Assembly: GCA_014281115.1 (NCBI GenBank)
Contig: JACONQ010000012.1
Span: forward strand, 2,604,001-2,668,000
DNA length: 64,000 nt
Direction: 5' to 3'
From: Laburnicola sp. R22_1
Taxonomy: Eukaryota; Ascomycota; Dothideomycetes; Pleosporales; Didymosphaeriaceae
Shown here one piece after another: positions 45,936 through 57,870 of the stretch. The notes below the pieces were generated by a model that ran no database searches, had not been told where the DNA came from, and was given only the letters and a program-made list of their open reading frames with translations. Position numbers and translations under genes: made by a program. How positions within the stretch are numbered: position 1 is the stretch's first letter; every line of letters starts with the position of its first letter.

Positions 45936-47114
45936 ATGTCTCTATCAACACTTAGGGATCCCACAGTGATCCTGACCGATTACTCGAACTACACACCATG
46001 GCTGAGGCAAATCAATGCCCGAGCCCAGTTGTTGAAAGCATGGGATCTTATTGACCTATCCCTCAACAATGAACCGATGGCAGAACCGGTCATGCCAGTC
46101 GCACCGAATATTGGTGCCTATCAACCAGCTCCCGCTTTCGTCAACGGAAACACCAACAACGCCCGTCCATCGCTACCGTCGCACCTATCGCCGGCTGGCG
46201 AAAAGGCGTACAAAATCGATACCGATTTCTATAAGAATTAACTCGAAATCTACAAGCTCCTAGATCGAAAGTACGAACAGGAGAAGGAGAACCTAGATAA
46301 GCTGGTTATTCTCATTCAAACCACCACCTCGGCACATTTACAGTCCAATTGCTGCACCCCAGGTGAATCAATCAGACAATGGATCAAGAACCTCACGAAA
46401 ACGGTTGGGGTTGACCAACACGATGAACAAAGAAGAGCAAGGATCAGGTACCAAGACGCTCTCAAACCAATGAGATCAGTCGGTTCATGGTACACCTGGC
46501 TCGCTGAGTACGATCATGCGGCTACAGAAGCTGAGTACAATCGTGTGTCAGAGCTTCGGGAGCTAGACTCAGTCAAACAAGATTTCATGAAAGCGGTCAC
46601 TAATGTCGCATCCCAATGGGTTACGACCTTCCTGCAACACGGAAGTAAGGACAAGACCGTTAATAGAAAAGAGATGGTGAAACTCTTCCGAGAACAAATG
46701 GTAATGCAGCACCCAATCAAGGGTAAACAAAGGGGCGCCTTTGCTGTTGCAGGACCATCTCTCGCTGACGGTGGTGTAACCACCCAGGCCGCAGCTGGGG
46801 ACGCCCAACCTGTGGATGAAGCAGCATCACCCAAGCGAGGCAGATCACGCGCCAATAAAGCTGGCCCTAAAGCCAAATCCAAGCAGTCCGTACGAGTCAC
46901 TGACGATGAGCCAACGGCAGTTGGAGGCCAAGAGGGATCAAACCCCAAGTGCCCTGCTTGTGAACAACGCCATAGTCTGAAAGACTGCTTTTACGCATTC
47001 CCCGACAAACGACCTAAATGGTTCAAACCAAAGCCTGCTATGGAGGCGGTTATGACATACAGGTTGGAGAATGACCCTGTGCTCATGGAGCGCATGAGAT
47101 CCGTAAAGCGTTAA
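45936..47114 (+). pseudogene. Copia Gag, one in-frame TAA
   Basis: ATG 45936 starts MSLSTLRDPTVILTDYSNYT, the usual Copia Gag opening (a Trp-rich capsid domain follows: PWLRQINARAQLLKAWDLID). A TAA at 46239-46241 replaces what was probably CAA. The same frame then continues to a single compact zinc knuckle CPACEQRHSLKDC (about 46951-46990) and ends at 47112-47114. Gag forms the particle that packages element RNA. The frame continues past that TAA into the protease, so this stop too may be secondary. Confidence 0.88.
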
Positions 47115-50100
47115 AAGTCACAGACACTAAAGAGCAAACAATCAAAGACCCCTACTCCAACTCAAATCACTGAGATTACTGACGATGAATGACTAGATGG
47201 CAGACAGATCACTATCCTCTCAGCGAGCTTTAATGCTATCGCAGCCTCCTACCACTTAGACCCGAACACATACCTACTACGTGACTCCGCGATCCTCAAT
47301 TCTAGCACAACCTGCCACATCTTCAATAACATTGATCGCTTCGTCTCATGGCGACCACCGTCGCCAGGAGACTTCGTATGGGCGGGATCATCACGAGCAT
47401 GGATAAGGGGATATAGGAGTGTCCATCTTCACGTCAAGAGTAAGGAGGAAATTGCTCAGTAAGGTTAGACAACGTCGCCTACTGTCCTGGTCTACTTTGC
47501 AACCTAGTGTCCTTCCGATTACTCCGAAGGCAAGGCCTCTGGTGGGACACCAAGTTAGACCCAACAACAATCAGGAGACGAGACAATACGATCCTGGCCG
47601 AACTCCAAGAAATCTACGATCAATGGGTACTGGAGTTCATACCAACATCAAAATTAACTTGTACCACGATCAATAGTACGTACGCTACACACAAATTTAC
47701 CTCGCGCACCACACGACAAGCGCAGAAGGTGAACGCCATCACATGGCACAAACGACTAGGCCACCCAGGCCCTCAGGCACTGGAGCACACAGTGAATCAC
47801 AGTGAAGGGGTACGTATCAAAGGGTTGACCACGGTCCAATGCGACGCTTGCGGCAGATCAAAGCTCAGGCGACAAATCAGACATCAGGCTAGACAAATCA
47901 ACGATGGCCCAGGAGAGAGAGTCGCTATAGACTTTCACGACTTCAAAGACAAGAGCTCAACCGGCGAAAAGAGTATGATGCTTATCTCCGATCGTTTCTC
48001 AGGCATAGCTTGGGACTTCTACTTTAAAGACAATCGACCAGCACGAACAATTATCAAGCTGCTGAAGGAATTTGTACTATTTATGAAAGTACAGTTCAAG
48101 GTGACTATAAAAGTTATCGAATCCGACAATGAGATTTTCTCAGTTAAACAAGACGTTCATAGGTGGTGTGTTAATGAAGGGGTTGTTATTGAGCCTTCAG
48201 CACCCGATACCCAAGCTCAAAATGGAGGGGCTGAACGCTCAGGGGGTGTAATCAAGGAAAAGAGCCGTGCAATGCGACTTGACGCCAACCTCCCCTGGAC
48301 ACTATGGCCAGAGATCACACGAGCGGCCGTATACCTGTATAATCGAACGCCAAACTACGCCAATCAATGGCAATCACCACACGAAGTATTTTTTACAACA
48401 GTTGCCTACCAAAACGGCATCATCACCCAACCGAAGAAACCAAACTAGGCTCACCTCAGAGCCTACGGCTGTAAAGCTTTTGCCTTGACCGACGATACAA
48501 AACGCGGCAAGAGCAAGCTCCAAAGGCTCGACCTAAAGGCATGGGTTGGTTACCTAGTGGGCTATCGATCAACAAACATCTGGAGAGTATGGATACCTCC
48601 ACTTAACAAAGTTATCAGCACACGCGACGTCATCTTTGACGAAAATCAAGTGTTCTTAGGTAAACAAGAAGACCTGTTGGACAACCTCATGCATAGCACT
48701 ACTGAAGAGATTGCTGCATGGACCCGAATAGTGGAGCTACCGCCCTCACCACCGGAACATAAAAATACGGAGTCTTTCTACGAGGATGAGTCGATCATTG
48801 ACTCTCACGAGGAGGACGAGGGTGCTCCAGGGTACTATCAAGGGAGGAAGATCAATTACACCTACCCAACACCACTGGAGACACCTCCGCCTGTCGCACT
48901 GCTTGCCCAATCAATGGTGAGTTTCGAACAGGACCAAATTGAAAAATTACCCATAGGAACACCACAGCCAGATCAACGCGCTGTGCCATGGGCAGCCGCC
49001 TTCCTTGCAGGTACACTCGCAGGAAGTAGAGGCAAATATAAGGGGAAGCCACTCGACAAAGCTCAATTTAATCGCATGCTCGCAGCAGGCAAGAAACCCT
49101 ATTGAAGTCAACTGCCGGAACCTCTATCATGCAGAACCCAGATAGATAATCATCTGTTATTTGAAATGTGGAAGGATGCCGAGCGATCCCATCTACAAAG
49201 TCACAAAGAAATGAGGTCTTGGAGCGAGGTGCCCGCAGCCTTAGTGCGATCACGCGGTCACCAGATTCTCGACTGTATGTGGGTATATACCTACAAACTT
49301 GATAAACATCACAGATTACAGAAGTGCAAGGCAAGGCTGGTAGTGCGCGGAGATCAACAACGCCATCTTACTACACAGGATACCTATGCCGCAACACTCG
49401 CAGGTAGATCATTTCGCCTGCTTATGTCAACAGCGGCTCGGTTTGACCTAGAGCTAAGCCAGTACGACGTTACTAACGCCTTCGTCCACGCGAACCTGGA
49501 CAGAGAAATCTACATGCGGATGCCCCGAGGTTATACCTAAAGAGGCACTATCCTACAGTTGCACAAGGCACTGTATGGCTTACGCATCTCACCACTACTG
49601 TGGTAGAGAGAATTCACTAGTGCGCTTAAGGATCTTGGTTTTACCGCAGTCCCGCACGAACCTTGCTGTATGATTAAAGACAGCATTATCATCTTCTTCT
49701 ATGTAGACGACCTCATCGTCGCATACTCGAAAGATCAAAAGCACGCTGCCGATGCAGTGATGAAAAAGATAGGTACAAAGTTCACCCTGACTGGTGGTAA
49801 CGATCTACAGTGGTTCCTAGGCATTGAAGTCGTCAGAGACCGTGCTAATAGGCAACTCTGGTTATCACAGAGGTCCTACGTGGACAAGATTAGTTGTCTA
49901 ATCGACCAACGCGACCTTAAACACGATACCCTAATGTCAGCAGTTGAACTGTTACCTTAAGAAGGACTCGCCACAATGGCAAAGATTAATTGGTACCAGC
50001 GGAAGGTGGGATCAATCCTCTACGCTGCAGTAACCACGCGCCCGGACATAGCTTTTGCAAGCTCCCGATTATCGCGCTTCCTTTCAAACCCCAGCGACGA

Positions 50101-50728
50101 CCATCACAACGCCGCCGACCGCGTACTGCTATACCTATCATCCACCCGATCACTAGGGCTACGATTTGGAGGAGCAGACACTTACGAGGTTGCGAGCGAC
50201 GCGTTGTTTGCAGACAACACCCTTGATAGAAAGAGCTTACAGGGGTACATCATCAAATTGTTTGGTGGCCTTGTCGCCTGGAAGGCAAACAAACAAGACA
50301 CTGTCACTACTTCGACAACTGAAGCTGAGTTGCTAGCACTTTCACAAGTTGCAAAAGAGGCACTGTTTACAGCTTGGTTAATCGATGAACTTAAGATCAA
50401 ACTGTCGCTATCAACAATTACTATCAATTGCGACAACTAACAAACTATTTGACTTGTTACTGAGGAAATTGCCAAATTGCAAACTAAGCTTAGGCATGTC
50501 GACATACACAATTATTGGCTTCGACAAGAAGTAGTACGTGGAGCTATCAAAGTCCAGTACTAGCAATTAGAAGAAATGGCAGCAGATGGTCTTACAAAAG
50601 CTCTGCCAGCCGCCATATGGACCAAGTTCTTGAATCAACTAGGACTTGAAGACGTCAGGGGAAGGATTACCGACCAAGAGGCCGACCTCGATGAGTTAGA
50701 AGACAGGATGGAAGCTTTTGAACTATGA
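47115..50728 (+). pseudogene. Copia Pol: protease, integrase, reverse transcriptase, RNase H; multiple stops
   Basis: Protease: AILNSSTTCHIF at about 47290-47325; the catalytic Asp-Ser-Gly has become Asn-Ser-Ser (two G-to-A changes). A frameshift follows before 47507. Integrase: His/Cys zinc region WHKRLGHPG..CDACGRSK, then catalytic Asp (47930), Asp (48125) and Glu (48233) with D-35-E spacing. Reverse transcriptase: ILDCMWVYTYKLD, YDVTNAFVHANLD and YVDD (49700-49711), intact. RNase H: TSTTEAELLALSQVAKEAL. From 47507 to the TGA at 50726-50728 one frame holds all, interrupted by TAG 48446, TGA 49103, TAA 49538, a TAG near 49604, TAA 49958 and TAA 50438 among others. All can be explained by C-to-T or G-to-A. 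Confidence 0.92.
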
Positions 50729-50793
50729 GCAATAGTACAACTGCGCAAGAGATAGTTCAGCTTGGCCCTCTGAGGATCCAAGCTGAGGGGGTG

Positions 50794-51111
50794 TGTTAGA
50801 TATCAGGTCACTGGAAATCACTGTGATTTCACTGTGAAATCCAGTAGTCACGGGCGTCCGATCACATGGTCTCCTTATGACGACAGTTGGTGTAACTTAG
50901 AGTGATTTCACTGTGAGATCACTGTGAAATACACAAAGGAGACTGGCGTACTACTGTTACACTACTCCGCACTATTACTAGTGCGTCTTAGCGCTAGATA
51001 GATATTGCGTACGATAGCTGAGCTTCTCCGACAGAGATCACTCGACAATCAATTCATCATCAAATCCATCACTTTCATCTCATCTCATCAAAGATACTTA
51101 CGTATCTGACA
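50794..51111 (+). repeat. 3' LTR of the Copia element
   Basis: 318 bp, identical to the 5' LTR except TGTTAGA in place of TGTCAGA at the start. Confidence 0.95.
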
Positions 51112-51116
51112 ATACT
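51112..51116. repeat. 5-bp target-site duplication, right side of the Copia element
   Basis: ATACT, as at 45577-45581. Confidence 0.85.
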
Positions 51117-51440
51117 ACTAAAGTTTAGACTAAGCAGAATATAGAGTCTAGCCACTATAATTAAGGCAAAGAGAGATATATATATAGTAAGTTAAATAGT
51201 ACGTTTAGGGTAGATTAATCTAGCGTGTTAGCATAGCTAGAGTAAGTATAGCGTGTTAATATTTTAACTATTTAGTAGAGTATTAGGTAGCTATATATAA
51301 GAAGTGCTAGTATACTATATAGCTAAATTAAATTAAGGGCCATTTATAAAAGTAATATAAAATTAAATATAAAGACACTAGTAAGATAGGATTAGAGGTC
51401 TATAGCTAGGTAGGCATTATATAGTACCCTAGCCAATATG
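51117..51440. other. TA-rich damaged sequence, no gene readable
   Basis: Continuation of the damaged zone that the Copia element split (left part 45291-45576). It does not align with element 1. The original identity is not recognisable. Confidence 0.5.
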
Positions 51441-51686
51441 CCATAACGGATTAGGCCCGATCCGCGGTGGAATAGGTTTAGCGTTAGGGTTACTAGTCCA
51501 AATCAGTAGCGCAAATAGGGGCGATCCGTAAGAACTTAAGGGCCGATCCATTCCGTAGCGACAAGTTCTCAAAACAAATTTTGTATGCAAATATTGCTCA
51601 GCAGTATAAAAAATATTGATCGCCCACTTTGCATCTTTAACTTTTGCGTTAGTAACAGTTAAGGCGAGGGATAGACTCTGGCAGCA
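51441..51686 (+). promoter_or_regulatory. Probable promoter region of element 1
   Basis: Composition changes abruptly from TA-rich to balanced at about 51440. A TATAAAAA box lies at 51605-51612, 75 bp before the ATG at 51687. Two imperfect GGGC-GATCC-GT-G motifs occur (around 51450-51470 and 51515-51550). Promoter function is inferred from position. Confidence 0.4.
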
Positions 51687-54178
51687 ATGGAGTTCTGCTG
51701 GGACGCACGGTCGCCCGCAGCAACATCAACACAACCAAGCGCAACCCGCAGCAGGAAAAATGGCAGCCGAACCCGATCACCGCTATCGCTCGAGAATATT
51801 AAAGAGAACTTTCAGTATCTTCGCAAGTATAAGGTGCTTGTCTGCAGGGAGCATGCTACTGGTGTACAGAATCTAAACGCGCATCTGCGTGATTATTATG
51901 CTGTGGCAAGCGAAGAGAGGGAGAGGATTGTAGAGCACTACAAGTACTGGTGGATCAAGAAGCCCGGGGAGATTGAACTGCCCCCGCCGCTAGGACCGCC
52001 GATTGAGGAGCTAGGAGAGCCGCTTGATGGGTTGCAGTGCAATAAGGGCGGTTGCGACTTTATTACGATTAATATCGACGGACTGCGGAAGCATTGCAAG
52101 AAAGAACATAAGCTATTCTGGAAAGGAGATACGAGCGTGCTCTTCCGAAACGTGAAGGTACAGACGTTCTTTCGGAATGGTGGGCTGCAGCGATATTTTG
52201 TCGTTAGCTTCGATGCATTAGACAGGGACGACGAGGCAGGGAATGAGGTGGATCAGCTACTAGAAGAATGGAAGGTAACGAAGCGGTCTAAGGAAGAGAA
52301 GGCGCAAGTAATGGAGGCAGAGGCGGCAAAGACAGATCGGACAGGGTGGTTCAATCGCACAGGATGGCTACAGCATCTAGCAAAACGCAACCGCGTACAT
52401 CTCGCGTATGCAATTAAGCTGCCGAAGCAGAACGAACCGAAGCTCAAACAGGCGGCAAAAATTGTTGAGTTGCTAGTTGAGAGAAGCGTGGCTGGGTTAT
52501 CAACGCTTGCGCGCGAGACAAGGCGGTGGCTGCGGAGTGCTCAGCGAGAGGAGATCGACCAACGACCGATGGCACGGCTGCAGAACCCGGAAAGTCAGGC
52601 CCGCTATGCCGGGTATATAGTCATGTTCGTATGCTATTTTCTGCGCATTATCGCCAACGAGGAGGCAAGGGCGGTTAGCAGCAGCGACGACGACGACAAC
52701 GACGACGACGACGACGACAACGACGTGAGTGGCGGGGATAGCGATACAAGTGAAGGCAGTATACGTCACGATGAGGTAAGCAGCAGCGATAATAGTAGTG
52801 ACCGTACAAGAAGCCAACATAGACGCAAGCCAGACGTATTTAAAGACGCCCGGGAGCTATTTCCGTGGAAGGGCTCGCAGAAAGAGCTGGCAAAAGAGCT
52901 ATGGATTGCGCTCGATGGGCCGCATGAGGACAGTCAACGAGAAGCATTACTACTTGCTCTAGCTTCTTTCATCTTTGAGAGTACTGGGGACGACCCGTTC
53001 AGCAGCGGGCTGATTCATTTTCTGGCCGTGCTTGGAATTGACGGGGAAATGGACCGGCTGCGTACAGCAAAGAGCTACTCATATATGCTTGCTGGCGTTG
53101 TGTATTGCACAAGGGTCATTGCTGTAGAGGGGCTACTCCCGTCCGCACGGCGGGAGGAGCAGGGAGACGTAGATCGAGAAGAATTTCTTCGGGCGCGTAA
53201 GCTGTACTTGGCGGATGGCTCGTACAGTCCGATGAGTGAAATGCTGAGCTTGCTGGCTTACGGCAAGTTTGTTGCGTTGAATGCTGGAAACTCGGGCAAC
53301 GTGTACTGGTCAAGAGACAAGACGATATTCTATCTCGGTGGGAGGCCGATTGTTATCCGTCACTTTCAGCAGATGGCCCGCGATATCATTACCGAGGCAG
53401 AGGACATACTATGGCAGGAGTTACTTTGGGCAGCCGACTCAGCAGAGCGATTTCTCGTAAAGCTGGATACGATTGTTGATGACGTAACGTTTACAAGGCG
53501 CGGCACGTCTTTCGTACATCGGGAAGAGAACGGTCTCAGCGGCGGGCTAGCGTGGATGCTTCACCGGGTCATGCAGACGGCTGCTAGTCAACCGCTTCGT
53601 TCGGATAACAGCAGGTGGAACGTGAAGCAAGTAAAGCGTTACTTGCGTCGTGTTGATTACTTTCTTGGGCTTCTGCTGACTGGTGTTCACATCGCATCTG
53701 GGCAGCCGGGCAGAGGATCGGAGGTGACAACGATGCGGCATCGAAACGGCGTGTTGCAAGACCGCAACATCTTCGTAGTAGATGGACAGGTGATGACGGT
53801 GGTGCGGTATCACAAATCACAGTCTCAATGGGATAAGCCGAAGGTAGTGCCCCGTTTTCTGCCGTGGAGGCTTGGGCAGGTCATGGCTGTCTATCTTGCA
53901 TATCTACAGCCGTTTCAGGAGTATCTACGAGTTCAGGTTCTGGGTGGCGGGTTCAGCGACTACGTCTGGGCGGATGAGAATGGACCGTGGGAGACGGACC
54001 GCTTAACGCGGATCTTAAAGAGGGAGACGGCTAAGAGGCTTGGGACGGCACTGACAACGCTTGAGTACCGGCACACAGCCGTGGGGATTGGGAGGGTGGT
54101 GGTTGGAGAAGGGTTTGGACGGGGGTATCAGGATGAAGTAGGGGAAATTGAAGAGGCTGAAATGGATGGAGAGGGGGA
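51687..54178 (+). pseudogene. Element 1, N-terminal part: C2H2-like fingers and tyrosine-recombinase core (2-bp frameshift at the end)
   Basis: ATG 51687 sits in GCAGCAATGG. Order: a degenerate first finger (LVCREH..LNAHLRDYY), then a C2H2 finger LQCNKGGCDF..GLRKHCKKEHK (about 52030-52110). A conserved W-F-R-TGWLQHLAKRNR block follows, then an Asp/Ser-rich acidic linker (52678-52800), a helical domain, and the recombinase core. Box-I Arg is in GQPGRGSE (R676), Lys in RYHKSQ (K710), and box-II Arg-His in LEYRHTAVGIGR (R795). The nucleophile-type Tyr (GNYSVPAD, 54229-54231) lies just past a frame break near 54177, in the next frame. The present frame runs on meaninglessly to 54296. Expected role: integration/excision of the element by site-specific recombination (inference). 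It is otherwise free of stops over 830 codons. Confidence 0.75.
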
Positions 54179-56154
54179 GCGCGCTCGAGCTGCAGAGTGC
54201 GCGGACGACAAAAATGGGCATAGGCAACTACAGTGTGCCGGCGGACATCATCAAGCATCTCAGTATTCGGTCGATGGAAACGTTCCGACCGCTTAGTGAG
54301 CTTTGGCACCGGTTTCTTGGACTCGTAAGTAGCCGACAGGAGGAGGAGGAGAAGAGCATAGAGAGTAGGGGTGCATGGCTAGCGGAGCGTGGTGAGAAGC
54401 GTGGGCGCCACGAATGGGGTGTACAAGAGAAGAGGCTCACTCCGTTAGCGCCGCAGCCGAAGAGAGTGGAGCGAATTGATCAAGGCAGAGAGGAGGTGCA
54501 TAAGGCAATGCAGCAGGCGCTTGGTCGATCCGAGGTATCGTTCAAGTCGTATGAGCAGGAGCAGGCTGTGCACGCCGTCGTAGCCGGTCAGACGCCGCTC
54601 GTGGTGGTGCTTCCGACGGGTGGAGGGAAAAGCTTGCTGTTTATGGTACCGGCTTGCTTGGACAACCCCGGGGTTACTGTGGTTGTGGTCCCGTATCGAG
54701 CGCTTATTGAAGACTTGGTAAGGCGTATAAGGGACAGCGGAATCGACTGTATGGAGTGGAAGCACGGCGAGACAAACCCGGCAGCCGTAGTGGTGGTCAG
54801 CGCGGACGTAGCGGGCGAGTCGGATTTTCTGAATTATGCAGTACTACTGAGCGGGGCAAGGCTGCTGCGGCGAGTGGTGGTCGATGAGTGTCATCTCGTC
54901 TTCACGTCGAGCAACTGGAGGCCGAAGCTGGCGAAGCTGAAAAATCTACGGGTGCTCTCTTGTCCGATTGTTCTGCTTACAGCAACGCTCCCGCGGGTGC
55001 TAGAGGAAGATCTAGGAGAGAGTATGCTCGTCCGATGTGCAACGTACATCCGGGCGTGCACAGCAAGACCGAATATTCGGTACATGGTGTCGTGGTGCAA
55101 GCGTGGCGAGTCGCAGGAGATGGCGCTGGGGATGTGTCGGCGGCAGGAACGTTTACTGCGTGGTGGGAAGAAGGGGATAGTGTACTGCAATAGCAAGACA
55201 CAGTGCGAAGAGATTGCAGGGGAGCTTGACTGCGCATACTATCATGCGGATGTTGTTAACCGGGCGGATCGGCTAAAGCAGTGGGTTGAAGAGGGTGGAT
55301 TTATTGTAGCAACGTCGGCGCTTGGGACAGGCGTGGATTTCCCGGGAATTGTGTTTATACTGCACGTAGGGATGCCGTGGAGTATGATCGATTACGCGCA
55401 AGAGAGCGGGCGAGGGGGTCGTGCAGGAGAGACGGTAGATTCGGTGATTGTGGTGGAGGAGGGGCAGGTGGAAGCTAGGCTACAGAAGGATAGCGGCTCG
55501 GTGGACGTGTACGCGATGGGGATGTTTATTCAGGCGTCCGGGTGTCGACGCGGGGTAATGAGTGAATATCTAGATGGGAAAAGAGTGGAATGTGGCGAGA
55601 TTGATGGGGCTGGATGCGATCGATGCGGCGACGGGCTTATAGAATGGCAGGACTCCTATTCACAGGCAGCAAGAGAGTGGGAGAAAGTAAGCATGATTAT
55701 GGGCGAGCTAACGGGAGCATGTGCGGTTTGCTGGGTAATGGGAGACGCGGAGTACGCTGTTGGGGCGGAGTACTGGCGTTCCCATTCGGTAACAAGGTGC
55801 AGAAAGTACCATGGACTAACTACGGAGGCGTTGGACAGGTTTCGGCAGCTTGTATGGTATGGATTGGATAGTCACAGCTGTACAAGATGCGGAGTCAGCC
55901 AGGTATACTGCGCAACACGGCAGGATGTCAGTAAGGGGTGTCAGTGGCCGAATGTAGTACTACCGGTGGCGCGGGCAGCAGTAGGAATTGAGGAAGGGGT
56001 TGCCATCATTCGAGGAACTGGATTTGAAGGGGAACTAGGTGGAGATTTCAAGGAGTATGCTAATTGGCTTGGAAAGCGACACGTTAGACGGTATTGGGGA
56101 ATTTTTAGTAACGCAATGGTGGTAGCTATTCGGGTTATATTAGGGCTCGAATAG
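54179..56154 (+). pseudogene. Element 1, C-terminal part: end of recombinase and RecQ-like DECH helicase
   Basis: In the frame that also opens at 54148, the recombinase end (LELQSARTTKMGIGNYS) is followed by a charged linker. A superfamily-2 helicase comes next: LPTGGGKSLLF (ATP-binding loop, about 54610-54640), VVVDECHLVF (DECH box, 54874-54903), LLTATLP (motif III), GIVYCNS, VATSALGTGVDFPGI (motif V) and QESGRGGRAGE (motif VI, about 55399-55430). The C-terminal part is Cys-rich (VECGEIDGAGCDRCGD at about 55590; later CTRCGVSQVYC and C-W), resembling the zinc-binding part of RecQ proteins plus an extra finger. RecQ enzymes unwind DNA 3' to 5'. All motifs look intact. It would be joined to the upstream part if two bases were restored near 54177. 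Stop at 56152-56154. Confidence 0.8.
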
Positions 56155-57430
56155 GGTTTAGGAGTAAAAAGAGAAAGAGAAAAAAGGTAGAGTAAGATAA
56201 GAAATAATATATAATAAAAAGATAATTAGAAAAGAAGATATAAAGAGAGTATAGTGTAAAGAGAAATAATATAAGAAAAAATAAAGGATATAAAAAGAGG
56301 TCTAAAATAGAAAATAAGAAAATAGAAAATAAAAAAGAGAAATAAATAATAAGATAATATTAAGATAAAAGATAAAAATAAAGAAATTAGATATATAAAG
56401 AAGATTATATAATAGATAAAAAGACTTACTATAGTAAAAAAAAGAAAAATATAATAAAGAGAGAATTCAAATTAAAGAAAAATATAGAAAATAGTACAAT
56501 AAAAAAGTAAAATAAAAAGATAAAAGTAATTATAATAGAATAAAAAAAAGAATATACTATATAAATAACTATAATAAAAAAATTAGCGTTATATAATAGA
56601 TATAGATTAAAAAAAAAAATTAGATAATATCTATTAGATATAAGATAAAAAGAGAATAAATAAATAAAAAATAAAAAATAAAAAAGCTTAGTGTAGTATA
56701 TAAAAAAATAAAAAAGAAGAATATTTAAGAGAATAAGAAAGAGAATTTACAAACTAAAAACTAAAAAATAGAAATTAAAGAAGTTATAGTAGAAACGAAT
56801 AAAATATAATAAGAAAAAAAAATTATAAAAGTAAAGTAGAAGTAAAAGAATAAAGGGCAGATGAAATAAATAATAAATAACAAGGAAAAAAATAATAGAG
56901 TTAAGAAAAAAATTAAAAGAAAATATATAACCATCAGGCAACAAAGTTAAATTATATATATAGAAAAAAAAAGACAATTATAAAAATTAACTAGAACTAC
57001 GTATATAGGAGTTAAATAATATAAAAACTAGTAAAGTTATAATAAAAAAGTTACTAATAACTATTTTATAGTAACTATAGAAAAAATATATAAAAAAAAA
57101 TAGAATATAAATAAATAGTAAAAAGAGTTATTAATAGTATTAAAAAGAGTATATAAGAAAATAGGTAGTATATAAAATATAAAAGCTAATAGGTTAGGGT
57201 AAAAGAATCTTTTATATAGAAAAAAAAAAGGTAGAAATATATATCGAATAGAAAGAAAATATATAAAGAAAAAAGTATAGTAAAAGGAAAAATATATTAA
57301 AAGATTAGAAAAAGTAATAATAAAGGAACTATTATAAATATAATAAAGTATAATTACTATAATAAAAAAGAATAATTATAAATCTAGACATAGAGTATAG
57401 AGTACGTATAAAAAAAGAAAAAGAAATAGG
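56155..57430. repeat. 1.3-kb A/G-dominated tract, almost free of C
   Basis: The plus strand consists mainly of A and G with T nearly always next to A, and C is very rare. No ORF carries meaning. It starts at the stop of the element-1 helicase and may be its damaged, originally purine-rich 3' non-coding end. A symmetric RIP process alone would not give such strand bias. Confidence 0.7.
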
Positions 57431-57870
57431 AAAAAAGGGTAAACTCGCCGGAACCGCTTAGGTGTCACAAGAAAATAGAAAAAAAAAAAAACAAAAAAAA
57501 AAGATAAATAAATAAATGGAAGAAGACAAACCCGCGGGAACCGCTAACTGTTAATCATTTTCCGGGAAGACCCTTCCCGATTTAATTCGGAGCTAGTAGA
57601 ACCCTGCATATGACCCTTCCCGATTTAATATCTTAAAGAAATTGGGAAGACTCTATTTACGTAACATCTATACTATAACTATATAAGCAGATGTAATATA
57701 GCCTTACACACGTTTTGCACTCTTTAGAATTTTTATATCGCTGCTAGTTTAATAGAATAGGGTTGGTCACGAGGTGAAGTCGAAGGTAACATTAACTAAC
57801 CCCTGTAACTATAAGCGAGGAGACTAACATTTGCATAGTATAGGAACTACGTATTATTTAAAAGTCTAGG
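57431..57870. other. Boundary region with short direct and inverted repeats
   Basis: CCGGAACCGCT/GGGAACCGCT occurs twice (57449 and 57536 areas). GACCCTTCCCGATTTAAT occurs twice (57569-57586 and 57612-57629) and is followed by a partial inverted copy AAATTGGGAAGACT (57638-57651). These could be termini of element 1 or element 2; not proven. Confidence 0.45.

Larger units (their letters stand above)
45582..51111 (+). mobile_element. Ty1/Copia-type LTR retrotransposon, 5,530 bp
   Basis: Two 318-bp LTRs, a 5-bp duplication, and the Copia order Gag, protease, integrase, reverse transcriptase, RNase H. The surroundings are strongly TA-mutated while this element is not, so it arrived after most of that damage. 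Nevertheless its coding region carries about ten stops and a frameshift, although the LTRs differ at only one base. A purine tract (GAGGGGG, 50785-50791) precedes the 3' LTR. Confidence 0.95.

Noticed and set aside
51475..51490. GTTAGGGTTA as telomeric repeat
   Set aside because: Only one and a half units are present; no TTAGGG array.
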